Shown here: positions 1-9,483 of the stretch, one piece after another
Layout: every line of letters begins with the position of its first letter
Numbering within the stretch: the stretch's first letter is position 1
Assembly: GCF_000003815.2 (NCBI RefSeq)
Contig: NC_049991.1
Coordinates: forward strand, 12,652,307 to 12,703,521
Origin: Branchiostoma floridae
Taxonomy: Eukaryota > Chordata > Leptocardii > Amphioxiformes > Branchiostomatidae
Direction: 5' to 3'
Length of the DNA: 51,215 bases
Notes under the pieces: generated by a model
What the model saw: only the letters and a program-made list of their open reading frames with translations
What the model was told of the DNA's origin: nothing
Database searches by the model: none
Translations under genes and position numbers: made by a program

Positions 1-193
1 TCGCGGTGGATTAATGTTCGCGGTTTTTGCGGTGACCACTTCACCGCGAATTTAAAACCACCGCGAACATTTTTTCTGTTATGGTATCAGACTGCAGTCT
101 ATGGTGTTACCGCGAACTTAAATCCACCGCGAAAAGTCCCTTTTCCCGCTACCGCGAAATTAAATCCCTGCGAACTTAAATGCATTTACAGTA
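1..193. mobile_element. CCGCGAA-rich MITE, copy 1, cut by the window edge
   Basis: Non-coding, with repeated CCGCGAA-TTAAA blocks in both orientations. It ends TGCATTTACAG followed by TA (192-193), exactly as copy 2 at 5194-5392 does. The left terminus is outside the window. Confidence 0.8.
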
Positions 194-405
194 CCTCTAT
201 TTATGGTAAAATATGGAGTAAAAGTGTTAGAGTTACATGCAGGACCTGGTGATGAAACTTGCTGTAAAACCATTTCTTCAACCAAATGAATGCCAAATTC
301 CTACAGAAAACAGATTGCACTAATAATTGTGATTAATGTATACCAAGGAAAGATATATCACATGTATACCTGTTTTTCCAGTAAATCCACTCTACCTGCA
401 ATAGA

Positions 406-1216
406 ATGTGTATTACCATGGCAATCAGGATGTGGATCACCATGGCAACAAGAAGGCCTCTGGGCAATGGATTCCTCCTGCTACCGAGGGGGACACTTCT
501 GCCTAGCAACATGTGCTCCCTAACAACCAAAGCCTCAACATACACAGCAGTCACAATCAGGACAAACAAGAGGGTCTTCCTGTTCACCACCAGCCCTGGT
601 TTCCATGGAAAAAGATGCCCTCATGTCACCATGGCTACAGAAAAAGATCCCTACCATTCCAGGCTGTCTAACGTGGGTGAGATAAGGTCAAGGCCAGATC
701 CTGTCATCTGGGGAGATGATGAAAAACCAGGGCCGTTTTCAAGGCAAGAATTGGAGTTCTACAAGACAAATGGCTACATCAAGGTAGATGGGCTTTTTGA
801 TGACCAAGAAATCCAAATGTGCCGTGAAAAATTCACAGCATTGAGGGACAAGTTTGAAGAAGACAACAGATCAAAGAAGGAGTGCATCGTCACAGATAAC
901 TATACTTCTGTGACAGAACCAGGGTCCAACAAAGTCAAGTCCATCTACAGTCCGCACAAGATTCTGCCAGCAGTCAATCAGCTGTGCCAGGACAACAGGT
1001 TGCTGGGAAGGGCCCAACAGATCCTCGACAGCAATGTGTACATGCACCACACCAGGCTCAACTTCAAACAACAGTTCAAGGGCACAGGATTCTACTGGCA
1101 CTCCGACTTTGAGACATGGCACGTCGAGGACGGGATGCCCAGACCACGAAGCATGTCCTGTATGATTCTCATGACAAGAAACCTGGCTCAGAATGGAGCT
1201 CTTATGGTCATACCTG
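406..1216 (+). CDS. EctD-like gene, coding exon 1
   Basis: Carries the N-terminus, the FYKTNGYIKVDGLF segment typical of PhyH-fold proteins, and the HxD iron site. It ends in IPG at the donor G|GTAAGA (GT at 1217-1218), phase 1. If translation starts at 631, bases 406-630 are 5' UTR. Confidence 0.85.
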
Positions 1217-2419
1217 GTAAGACCCCTCACCACTAGATACAGTAGTATATCTGTTGTGTAAGATTAAGAAGGGAGGGAACCTTACAACCGGTTACCCAGT
1301 GCCCCAAATCCAAGTAACACATTACCTTTAGAGACAGGACCTGTAAGGTTGGAGAGACTACAATGGAAAAAGTTGTTAGACTAAATTTTGAACAGATTTA
1401 AGTTTGTCATGATCCACTGAGGTGGAAGTCTACATGATTCATCTCAAAACTGTCAAATCTGCCCAAGACAAACCAAAGGCCACAGTCAAATTTTGTTTCC
1501 TCTTTTAAAAGTTATATTGTGTTGGACCTCAGTGTCTCTCTCTCCTATATACATGTACCTGCCTATATACAAAGTTAAGTATCCTCTTATAGATACTGAA
1601 TATGGAACCTTTACTTTGTAATTATCTGATGTCTGACATTATCATGGTTAAACACAGGAAGAACCCTAAAGCTTTAATACCTGTATACACCAAATTTTTA
1701 CTTGATTTTCTGTTATTGACCCTTCCTTTAGGTTCCCATAGACATTACATATCATGTGCTGGCCCCACCCCTGACAACCACTGGGTCACTAGTCTACAGT
1801 ACAGGTACATCGGGACACCAAACCAGGAGGCACTGTCTCACATGGTACAGGAAGGGGGGATTCACCACTGCACGGGGGAGGCAGGTAAGGTGGGGGGAGT
1901 TCACTTCTGCACTTGGGGATGTAGGTAAAAGAATAGTAAGGAGGGGGGTTCAATGTGTCCCTTGGAAAGGCTGGGAATGTCTTAACTTTTATATCTATTG
2001 TCACTTAAATACAATGTACTTCATGACTAATTTGTAAACAATTCACAAGTATAAACGTTATATGAGTAGCAAGCACAAAGATACATGTTCCTGTCAATCG
2101 AAAGTAGTATTATGCATCACATAGGAAAATAATGTAGTACCATCAAGAGGTTGTGCATCATGTGATGTTGACAATGAAAGCAATGATGCACTCTCCCCTT
2201 GTAGGTGCTGCGTTCTTCTTCGACTGTAACCTGCTGCATGGCTCTCTTGCTAACATCAGCCCCTGGGACCGTATGAACCTCTTTCTGGTCTACAACAGTC
2301 TGCACAACAAACTGGTCGCTCCCTTTGGTCCACCCAAACCCCGACCTGAAAACCTGGGTTGCAGGGACCCGGCATGGGTACAACCCATCACACCACTGGA
2401 GAAGCCTACAGAGTACTAA
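406..2419 (+). CDS. EctD-like (ectoine hydroxylase-type) phytanoyl-CoA dioxygenase family protein, 3 exons
   Basis: Predicted non-heme Fe(II)/2-oxoglutarate dioxygenase. Exons 406-1216, 1732-1884 and 2205-2419 join in frame through GT-AG introns and end at TAA 2417-2419. The signature WHSDFETWHVEDGMP supplies the iron ligands His157 and Asp159 (numbered from Met at 631); the distal ligand is His258 in LLHGS and Arg269 in WDRMN should bind 2-oxoglutarate. The HxD, His and Arg spacing matches what I recall for bacterial EctD (146/148/248/259). The start is uncertain. ATG 631 (ACCATGG context) gives 317 residues, near the family's usual ~300. ATGs at 406, 418 and 442 are in frame and add up to 75 residues rich in Arg/Lys/Ser/Thr with no Asp or Glu, resembling a mitochondrial presequence; an in-frame TAA lies just upstream of 406. 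The family is certain; that ectoine is the substrate is inferred from the motif only. Another small-molecule hydroxylase is possible. Confidence 0.86.
1732..1884 (+). CDS. EctD-like gene, coding exon 2
   Basis: The acceptor is a pyrimidine-rich TTTAG at 1727-1731 and the donor is GCAG|GTAAGG. The 153-bp exon reads SHRHYISCAGPTPDNHW and onward, continuing the jelly-roll core. Both ends are phase 1, so skipping it would keep frame but delete 51 residues. Confidence 0.85.
2205..2419 (+). CDS. EctD-like gene, terminal coding exon
   Basis: The acceptor is CCCCTTGTAG. The exon encodes AAFFFDCNLLHGSLANISP with the distal iron-binding His and the 2-oxoglutarate-binding Arg, then a C-terminus ending EKPTEY and TAA. 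A second partial copy of the ACAGAGTACTAAA motif follows directly after the stop. Confidence 0.87.
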
Positions 2420-3110
2420 ACTACAGAGTACTAAACTGGAAGGGGGGGTGTATAGTTTAGAAGGAACCCATTTTTCACACGTCTGGATCTTGAGTTGACC
2501 TGCTGGTATTGGTACATGTACATACTATGTGATTATTACCAAACTCTGGTGAAAATCAGCTGTATATTTGGGAATTGGAGTACTATACTGAGAAGACAAT
2601 GTTTTGAGGTAACCCATTTTGTTACCTTTTTTATCTGTTGACATGGCCTTTTGACGACTCAAAACGGTACCAAACCAGTCATGGAGGTAAAAGTAGATAA
2701 ACAGCAGTAAGAAAATTAGTCTATCTGAGGGAGATCTTGGAACAAGAACCTTGATAACATAAGTGTCCTTACCTGTATATGGATATAGCTCATGGTGAAG
2801 AATATGCATAATAATATTTCTTCTTGATTTTGGTGTGCATGGGATATGGTTTTGATAATAAGTTGGGGCTACTTGGCGGAGCATATGTTGAACTGGGATA
2901 TTGCTAAGAGTTAGTAAGATGTTATTCAGGACGCATCATATGATGTAACTAAAACAATTGAATCATTCTATCTGCATAATGGTAGTTATGCGATTATTAA
3001 AGTGGTTAGAACAAACTTTAAGGTTGATTGATTGATTAAATGTTTATTTGATTGATCTGACATTGCATAACAACACTGTAGCACTGTAATAAATTGGCCT
3101 CTTGTAGTCT
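2420..3110 (+). other. Probable 3' UTR and polyadenylation region of the EctD-like gene
   Basis: AT-rich non-coding sequence with a plus-strand AATAAA at 3088-3093. A minus-strand AATAAA (TTTATT near 3041-3046) lies in the same stretch. I looked here for further minus-strand exons of the neighbouring peptidase and found none. Confidence 0.4.
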
Positions 3111-3180
3111 CTAATTCCATGTTGAATATCATATCTTTGTTAGATGTTGTATTGTATCAACCCATGAAATAACAGGATAC

Positions 3181-3423
3181 CTGAAGAGTTGCTCCCTCTG
3201 CCTCTCAGCCCAGAATGACAGGTCCCACAGGTTCAGTTTCCCTTCGTGGCCGTTACTTCTGGCAAACTCTTCCAGCTGGGCGTACTCCCTCTCTGCTGCT
3301 GGTTTACTCTTCACCTTTAAACTCTGGATCATTGACATCACTTCCTGTACACTGTCGGCCATTTTGGTGTCGATGGAGAGGTCGGCGAAGGTCGTGTAGC
3401 CCAGAAGGGCAGACTTTTCTTTC
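3181..3423 (-). CDS. M3 peptidase exon 8 (last one visible)
   Basis: Acceptor TTTTGCAG, donor CTTCAG|GTATCC. Encodes KEKSALLGYTTFADL, KMADSVQEVM and LNLWDLSFWAERQREQLF. Reading past the donor meets a stop at about 3129 after unrelated residues, so the donor is preferred to a terminal exon. Confidence 0.9.
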
Positions 3424-6400
3424 CTGCAAAATTTGATGCAAAGAAAAGGCAAGGAACAGAAAGGTTATGAAACAGAAAGCCACCATTGCCAATCATCCAT
3501 ATCAGTTAGACTACTATTATCTGTGTTGATGTGATCATTTGGGGCAAGGCTACCATTTCAGGGCTCAAATTACATCATTTGGTAAAGGTGCACGGGTACA
3601 GAGGAAAAATTTCCACATATTCAGTGACTTTCTACCTGCTGAGGTAGCATTTTGGCACCAACTTTGTATTAACACTTGGAGCTAGTCAGTAGCAAGTCTA
3701 TTTTAATAGACTTTAAAAAGTGCATGAAATATGTTTGGTTTGAGTTCTAATTGTTATGCTCTATGTTTTAAATCAATTAACGGTGCCTCAGCAGGGGTGA
3801 TTCAAGTGAGATACAACTTCTACCCTGCTGCATGTTTCTTGTGTTGGTTGGTTTGCTTGAACCTAGCTACTTTATTCAAGAGAAGCTCAAATTGGCATGC
3901 ACTGTAAAGAAATGGACAGGATGGGATAACCTGGAGTTACATGTAATACACGCTGTGTTGGCTGCACTCACCGCAGTTTCCTAATTTCTTCAATGACTCC
4001 CGTGTTGTCGTGGTCGCCGTGTGAAGCCCGTGTGATGTAAGCTCGATACATCTGTTCCCTCAGCGTCTGGTTCCTGCTGTGCTTCATGAAGGGCTCGAAG
4101 CACGGCATGTCAAGGGTCAACTTCCAGGGACCCTTCTCTGGGTCAACACTGTGAACACATTTCAAGCTTAGATATTTCAACAATGATGAAGAGGGAATAT
4201 TGTGTAAATTTTTCTTTGCATGCCAACTAACTTCATCTGAAACTGTTTTTATTGTTTTTTTCCCCATTCAATATTTGACTTCTTCATCCTCAGCCAAACC
4301 ATTATCTTCTGATACAATGTAAGAAACTTGAATGCTTTCTCAAATAATCTTACCATTGCTATTGTCCCTTATGTAATCATACAACAACAGATACAAATTG
4401 TTGACTTTTAAACCACTGAACAAATCTGGCGTGTTATGCTGAAGGGTGGTAATACTGACTACACAAATACAAATGCTCAGAGATAACATGTCTTGTCTAA
4501 ATAAAGTTCTGACATCATACAAGCAGTGGGCTAGCCAATTCCTTGAGAAAGACTGTCAGTTGAAAATTTGGCCCAATCTGTTGTGTTGGAAATCACACTT
4601 AAATCCTTCTTCAGAACAAATTCTACCAACAAAGATGAACCTTCAAGCTAACAGACTTTGATGTTGACTTAATTCAGATCTACAATTAGCTTGACACTTC
4701 TGTTAGCTATTTTTCTGTGGTCCTACATGTACGTATACACATCACATAAAAAGAAACATCAATACAATATCTCTGTGATAACGGACATGATAGTGAGACT
4801 ACAAAAATAATCACACTAAAATTACATCAAGTTGGACAGAAACAACAGCCTGTCCAGCCTGCTATGTAGAAGTACCTGTCCTTGTCCTGAGCTGCTGCTG
4901 AGGAGGTGAGATGTAGTAAGGAGTCAGGTACACCCTCCATGTGGGACCTGTCAGTCACTGTCAGGGAGAACGCCTTGGTAGAGTCTAACACATTGTTACT
5001 GTGGACAGGGGAGACAGGGGGAAAGTTTTGTGTATATTTCACACAAGTGGAAATCCAGGATAACATGTACAGGTAAGGGGACAGCAAAATCAATACCAAT
5101 TTTTTAATGTACGGTCTGCATCCATTTGTATAGAGAAGGCATATAGCCACTATAGGTGCATGTAGTCTACATACATCAAATACAGCTTGTGTACTGTAAA
5201 TGCAGAAATGTTCGCGGTGGATTAATGTTCGCGGTTTTCGCTTCACCGCGAATTTAAAACCACCGCGAACATTTTTCCATAACAGTAAGAGACTACAGTG
5301 CATGGTGCTACCGCAAAATAAAAACCACCGCGAAAAGTCCATTTTCCCGCTACCGCGAAATCAAATCCCCGCGAACTTAAATGCATTTACAGTATACATT
5401 TTAGGTGTACATTGTCAACATACATCAAATGCAGTCTACATTTAGCTGTATGTAGTGTGCATACATTGTATGTAGAATTTCTTATGTAGACTTTCTCATT
5501 TTAGATGGGAATTTTTTGGAGGTACCTGAACTGCTGACCAAGCATGGCCATTTTCATCCTCATCTGGTTAAAGTTTTCCTTGTCCTCCCCCTCCAGGTCC
5601 ACCCCGCCCAGCCGCGCCCCCTTCACACCTGAGTCCAGGATTCTCACCTGGGGACCATCTAGGGTGGCCGTACCTGTCTGTAGGGCCTGATATAAGCAAA
5701 CAAACAACATGAACAGCATACCTTGGCAGGGAGACTGTATTTATGTCTGCTCTACTTGGGGACCATCTAGGGTGTACCTGTCTGTAGGGCCTGACATCAA
5801 CAAACAACTTTAAACAACAGCAACAACACTATCAACACATGTGTAGTTTATTGTATTATAATTAGTAGATGATAACTTATAAGTGTTAGTATGACAAATA
5901 GTAGTGATAATTTATTGTATTTTTTTAAAGACAACTCCAGGAAGAGTAGTGGCTGTATGTCAACACTAACAGAGAGTCCGTAATAAACAAACTATCACTT
6001 GGTAGTCACGTCTGCTCTATTTTCAGACAAATCGCTTTTCTTGAGTTTTTCAAATGACCAAAAAACATCATTGATAGTCTAAGACAAAATATAAAAAGCA
6101 TGAAATAGGCAAAGTTATGGCAGGCATCACAGATGATCAAAGAAATACCCTTGATATAATGAGACTTGCAGATGACAAAGCACCATTAAGCATAAGGTAT
6201 GCAGAGACATAGATAAAGTAACAAATTGTCATTCAGCACCAAGGACAGATATTGCTGGTCATCTGGCATTCTCAACAGGCCCTGTCTTCATTCTCACCTT
6301 TAGTCCATTGAACACAGGTCTGCTCTGAGCCACCCTGCTGGTAATCTGTACCACTAATGGCTGGGCCTGTAGGAGACAAGAACACACAATCAAATTTATC

Positions 6401-8978
6401 TACTTTTACATCCCACTTTTTGTTTACTGCAATGAGATTGATCAGAACTGTTGGCTAAAGTAATTTGTAACAGTAGGTGCAGTCCTTCATTGTCTGATTT
6501 TGAAAGCATGGTATAACATTACATGTATATATGGTATATCTTAACTGAGTATCTATCATTAGGTAAAACAAGTCTGCATCATTTCATTTAATTTAGTACA
6601 TGTATTACCAGTATGTGTATTATCCATATAGATCTACTTTTAAAACTATTTACAACAGCAATGGCATCAAAGTGAAACAATTTTCAGATTATATTCAATG
6701 TAATTGTTTGCAGATCATTTGAGCTGGAAAAATGACCTCAGATGTATTGATGTTCAATAACATCACATAATAAGGGTGTATCTTTGGTACATATGTATTT
6801 GTTCATTGAATGATACTATTGTTATTGATGTCAACAAGAAAATATTGTGTTCTAGTGTCATAAGCTCTTTCATACACCAGGAATTCGTAAGAACACCAGC
6901 TGACCTGTTCAACAGCTTCCCTCAGGGCATCATTGTTCTTGACACCATTAAGGTGTGATACAGCACCCCAAGCAAACTCCAGTGGGAAGGACAATCTCTC
7001 CATGGTCTCCACTAGGGTCGGCCAGGTCACCTTACTCACATCTAGAGAATATAGGTTTAGAGATGTATTGTTACAGAAGTCCATATGGGTGCCTTTTCAT
7101 AATATTGTGACATATTCATTGGAGGTAAGTAATACTAATAGATTGAGCTAGATGTGATGTGCTTACAGTAAGGTATGACAAGTCCTTCTATCATTATGTA
7201 TTACAATAACACCAAAAGTTATTTATACTAGTTGACAATTTCCTATATTGGTTCTCCTAATCTATACATTTTTTCTGTTTACAAGTGTGTATTGAACACA
7301 TGGAACTATCTACAAGTACTTTCATCATATGTTCAATACAATGGGTACACTCATGTAACTGTTTGCAAATTGATATGCATTTACATCCCCCTTCCACCTA
7401 ATTTGATTACATAACATAGTCTCCTCCAGATAAGACCAAAATGGAAATCTGTGAACACTAGATTGTTATTGAACACTATGACTACTTTCAGGGGAATTGT
7501 GTTGACCAATGAACCTGTCTGTCTCAGCAGTAAACTGTCTTTTGTTAAGAAACATCACAATTACAGCACTCGTTTTGCTTCAGGTAGAACTTTCAAGTTG
7601 GACAAACCTAGAACAAACTCCTTAAAAAGAACTTTCAGGTATAGAGCAACATCAATGTGGAATCGGCTACCTATAGCACTACAGTCCGCCCTATCTTCAA
7701 GGTCCTTCAAAACTGGTCTCTGTGACCTGGTCTCCTGTCTGGAAAAATGATCTTGGCTGTTCCATAACTTGCGTATTGTGTATATATCATGACTGTTTTT
7801 AAATGATGTTTGTAAATATTGTCCACTGTGTGTGTGTGTTATCTATGTCTATGTATGAAGTCCAGGAAGATTAGTGGCGTGCCCTAGGGCACGTCACTAA
7901 TGGATTTTCGAATAAAGTCTCAAAGTCTTAAAGTTTTTCTATTTATGCATTAGAGATTTTTGGATAGGACCTTCTATATTCTTCTCCAGTTTCCCAACTC
8001 CTGTCTCTAGTTCTTCTACCAGTGTCTTCATAGCCGGCACCACATGCTCAGCCTTGATGGCCTGGAACTCAGGCAGGTGTTCATGTCTCAGCAGCGGATT
8101 GTTGGCAGGTGTTACAGCTGCAGCTGTACTGCAGTATCTGTTGGCAAAACAGCATGCCATCATCATCTCAAACATTTAGTATAATGTACATGTACATAGG
8201 TACTATAATCATTGAAATAATTCAATGTCTAAATACACTATGACATTGCTAGCTTGTAAGAATACTAGTGCAATGCTTGCTCCAGCCCTCACCCTAACCT
8301 TAAACCACAGCCAGAGACATCTAGGTAAGGCCTATGAACCTTTATATTGTGTTTCCAATTAGTGTCATGAGAAAATGGGATCTGATTCAGTAGATTGCAA
8401 GGAATTGTTTGTTTGTTTTTTCTTCTTTTTTGTTAGATTTTGGCCAAAGTGATGTAACAAATAGAATTAAGTGCATATGGACAATGGAATTCAAAACATT
8501 CTAATATTTCGCTTGCACACAGCAATGGGCCCCAATGCTGAGGCATGCTAGTAAGAACTATTATTGATAATTGGGGAACGTTTCCACAACATTTTCATCA
8601 ATCAGATTTCTGAAAGTCAGAGCCACAATACTATGTCCCTTGCCAGCATTCAACCAAAAATGGATAGGGTCAAATTAGGTTTTTGCTAAGGTCAGCTGCA
8701 TTACCAGAAATGAAACAATATTTTTTCCTAGGCCTTAGAAGAAATCCGGGTGTAATACATGTTGAGTTATATAGTCTTGTTCTAATTAGCCAAGAAAAGA
8801 AGGGTTTATCATAGACAGAAGCGGTTCTAATAAGCAAGAATTTCCGAGTGATGACTGACTACCTTTCTGTTTCGGGTTGTGTTAGGAGAGGGTGGATGGG
8901 CCAGGGCCAGTAGCAGAACGGCTGTGGGGTGACGGCAAGCACTCCCCGCACTACCAGGGATGACATTATGGTAACCAT
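3181..8978 (-). CDS. Oligopeptidase A-like M3 metallopeptidase, N-terminal half only (8 exons)
   Basis: Eight minus-strand exons (8978-8863, 8137-7971, 7041-6905, 6366-6298, 5686-5526, 4998-4876, 4148-3972, 3423-3181) join in frame into about 397 residues. Landmarks include NPLLRHEHLPEFQAIKAEHV near the N-terminus, VLDSTKAFSLTVTD, WKLTLDMPCFEPFMKHSRN, REQMYRAYITRAS, and LLGYTTFADLSIDTKMADS. This order and wording match the PrlC/OpdA branch of the thimet family, zinc enzymes of about 680-700 residues that degrade short peptides. The HEXXH zinc-site half is absent: exon 8 ends at an intact donor (CTTCAG|GTATCC), and the next sequence to the left is the oppositely oriented EctD-like gene. The first 39 residues are hydrophobic with Arg and may be an organellar presequence. 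Start at 8978 is the first in-frame ATG I trust; another ATG follows four codons later. Confidence 0.88.
3972..4148 (-). CDS. M3 peptidase exon 7
   Basis: Acceptor TTCACAG, donor CTGCG|GTGAGT. Encodes WKLTLDMPCFEPFMKHSRN, REQMYRAYITRAS and DNTGVIEEIRKLR, all family landmarks. Confidence 0.93.
4876..4998 (-). CDS. M3 peptidase exon 6
   Basis: Acceptor CCACAG, donor GACAG|GTACTT. Encodes NNVLDSTKAFSLTVTD and VPDSLLHLTSSAAAQ, close to the equivalent stretch of bacterial oligopeptidase A. Confidence 0.9.
5194..5392. mobile_element. CCGCGAA-rich MITE, copy 2, complete (199 bp)
   Basis: Terminal inverted repeats CTGTAAATGCA / TGCATTTACAG are flanked on both sides by TA, suggesting TA target duplication as in Tc1/mariner-type elements. 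It sits in the intron between M3 peptidase exons 5 and 6. The interior is several inverted copies of GCGGT/ACCGCGAA. Confidence 0.85.
5526..5686 (-). CDS. M3 peptidase exon 5
   Basis: Acceptor ATATCAG, donor TTCAG|GTACCT. Encodes a Gly-rich, strongly charged segment ending MKMAMLGQQF, leading into FSNNVLDS across the splice. Confidence 0.85.
6298..6366 (-). CDS. M3 peptidase exon 4
   Basis: A 69-bp exon too short to be seen as an open frame. Acceptor CCTACAG, donor AAG|GTGAGA, phase 0 on both sides. It encodes AQPLVVQITSRVAQSRPVFN. Confidence 0.78.
6905..7041 (-). CDS. M3 peptidase exon 3
   Basis: Acceptor CTCTAG, donor GAACAG|GTCAGC. Encodes WPTLVETMERL and FAWGAVSHLNGVKN, a hallmark of the first M3 helical bundle. 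Splicing before it restores Asp from a split codon and leaves phase 0 at its end. Confidence 0.9.
7451..7935 (+). mobile_element. 5'-truncated non-LTR retrotransposon (LINE) 3' end
   Basis: Inside M3 peptidase intron 2, antisense to the gene. The open frame to 7750 ends with the RT C-terminal pattern RYRATSMWNRLPIALQSA then SFKTGL, typical of CR1/L2/Jockey-group LINEs. It is followed by a short 3' UTR with the perfect palindrome GTGCCCTAGGGCAC (7879-7892), AATAAA at 7911, and a short AAGTCT-type repeat tail. The catalytic RT and endonuclease are missing, so it is a dead copy. Confidence 0.82.
7971..8137 (-). CDS. M3 peptidase exon 2
   Basis: Acceptor CCAACAG, donor GAAG|GTCCTA. Encodes the family's N-terminal NPLL...LPxFxxIxxEHVxPA motif followed by an amphipathic helix. 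Confidence 0.9.
8863..8978 (-). CDS. M3 peptidase exon 1
   Basis: Begins MVTIMSSLVVRGVLAV and ends PETE plus AG at the donor AG|GTAGTC (phase 2). The split codon AG/A gives Arg and reads straight into exon 2, which supports this exon despite little recognisable homology. Confidence 0.72.
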
Positions 8979-9000
8979 GGCAACAACCAAACAGCAACAC

Positions 9001-9240
9001 CTAGGAACATACGAGAGATACGACCAAGTTGAGCCGATTCTGATCTAAATGGAACTTACGCAACATCGCAAAACGGCGTGACAACTTGGGGAGGGGGGGG
9101 GCACAACTTTTGAGATCGTGTACATGGGGGCGACCCTCACGGGCAGACATGGTTCTTAATGGGGGTTTTGAGGCATACGGTAATTGAACGAGGCCTATCA
9201 GTTTCCGGGTCACAGTTTCAGTGCATTTTAATAGCAACTA
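9001..9240 (-). promoter_or_regulatory. Presumed promoter/5' UTR of the M3 peptidase gene
   Basis: Relatively GC-rich sequence directly upstream of the start at 8978. It contains a module at 9159-9215 (ATGGGGGTTT, then CGAGGC, then TTTCCGGGTCACA) whose CCGGAA core on the minus strand looks like an ETS-type site. Related modules occur at three other places in the window. The promoter role is inferred from position. Confidence 0.4.
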
Positions 9241-9355
9241 AAAGCAGCAAAGGGATTATCAACAAATAAAAGTTTAATATCAATAACAAGTTATCCTGGT
9301 ACCAGACGATATCCAGGGGCGGCAGGCTGTTTCTTCGGTGGCTCAATGCAGCCTA

Positions 9356-9483
9356 CCCGCCAATCTAACGTAGCGCTCCGGGGAGAGCTCGATAACCTCC
9401 TTGGCCGGGGGACTTTAATTTAGTTGCCCGCTCTTTCGGGCTTTTAGTATTACTACTCGGAGCGCTAATTGTAGATCGGCGGG
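9356..9483. repeat. Imperfect inverted repeat (possible MITE)
   Basis: The left arm 9356-9380 and right arm 9458-9483 share CCCGCC, then TAGCGCTCCG, in inverted orientation with a few mismatches. A second small hairpin GCCCG/CGGGC lies between them at 9426-9441. I found no clear target duplication. Confidence 0.45.

Noticed and set aside
871-1233. 120-codon minus-strand frame opposite EctD-like exon 1
   Set aside because: Antisense shadow of a well-supported exon.
2525-2884. 119-codon minus-strand frame as the next M3 peptidase exon
   Set aside because: No HEXXH and no family wording; it lies in AT-rich probable 3' UTR.
3129-3180. Extension of M3 peptidase exon 8 to the stop at 3129
   Set aside because: The residues after the donor have no family similarity and the CAG|GTATCC donor is good.
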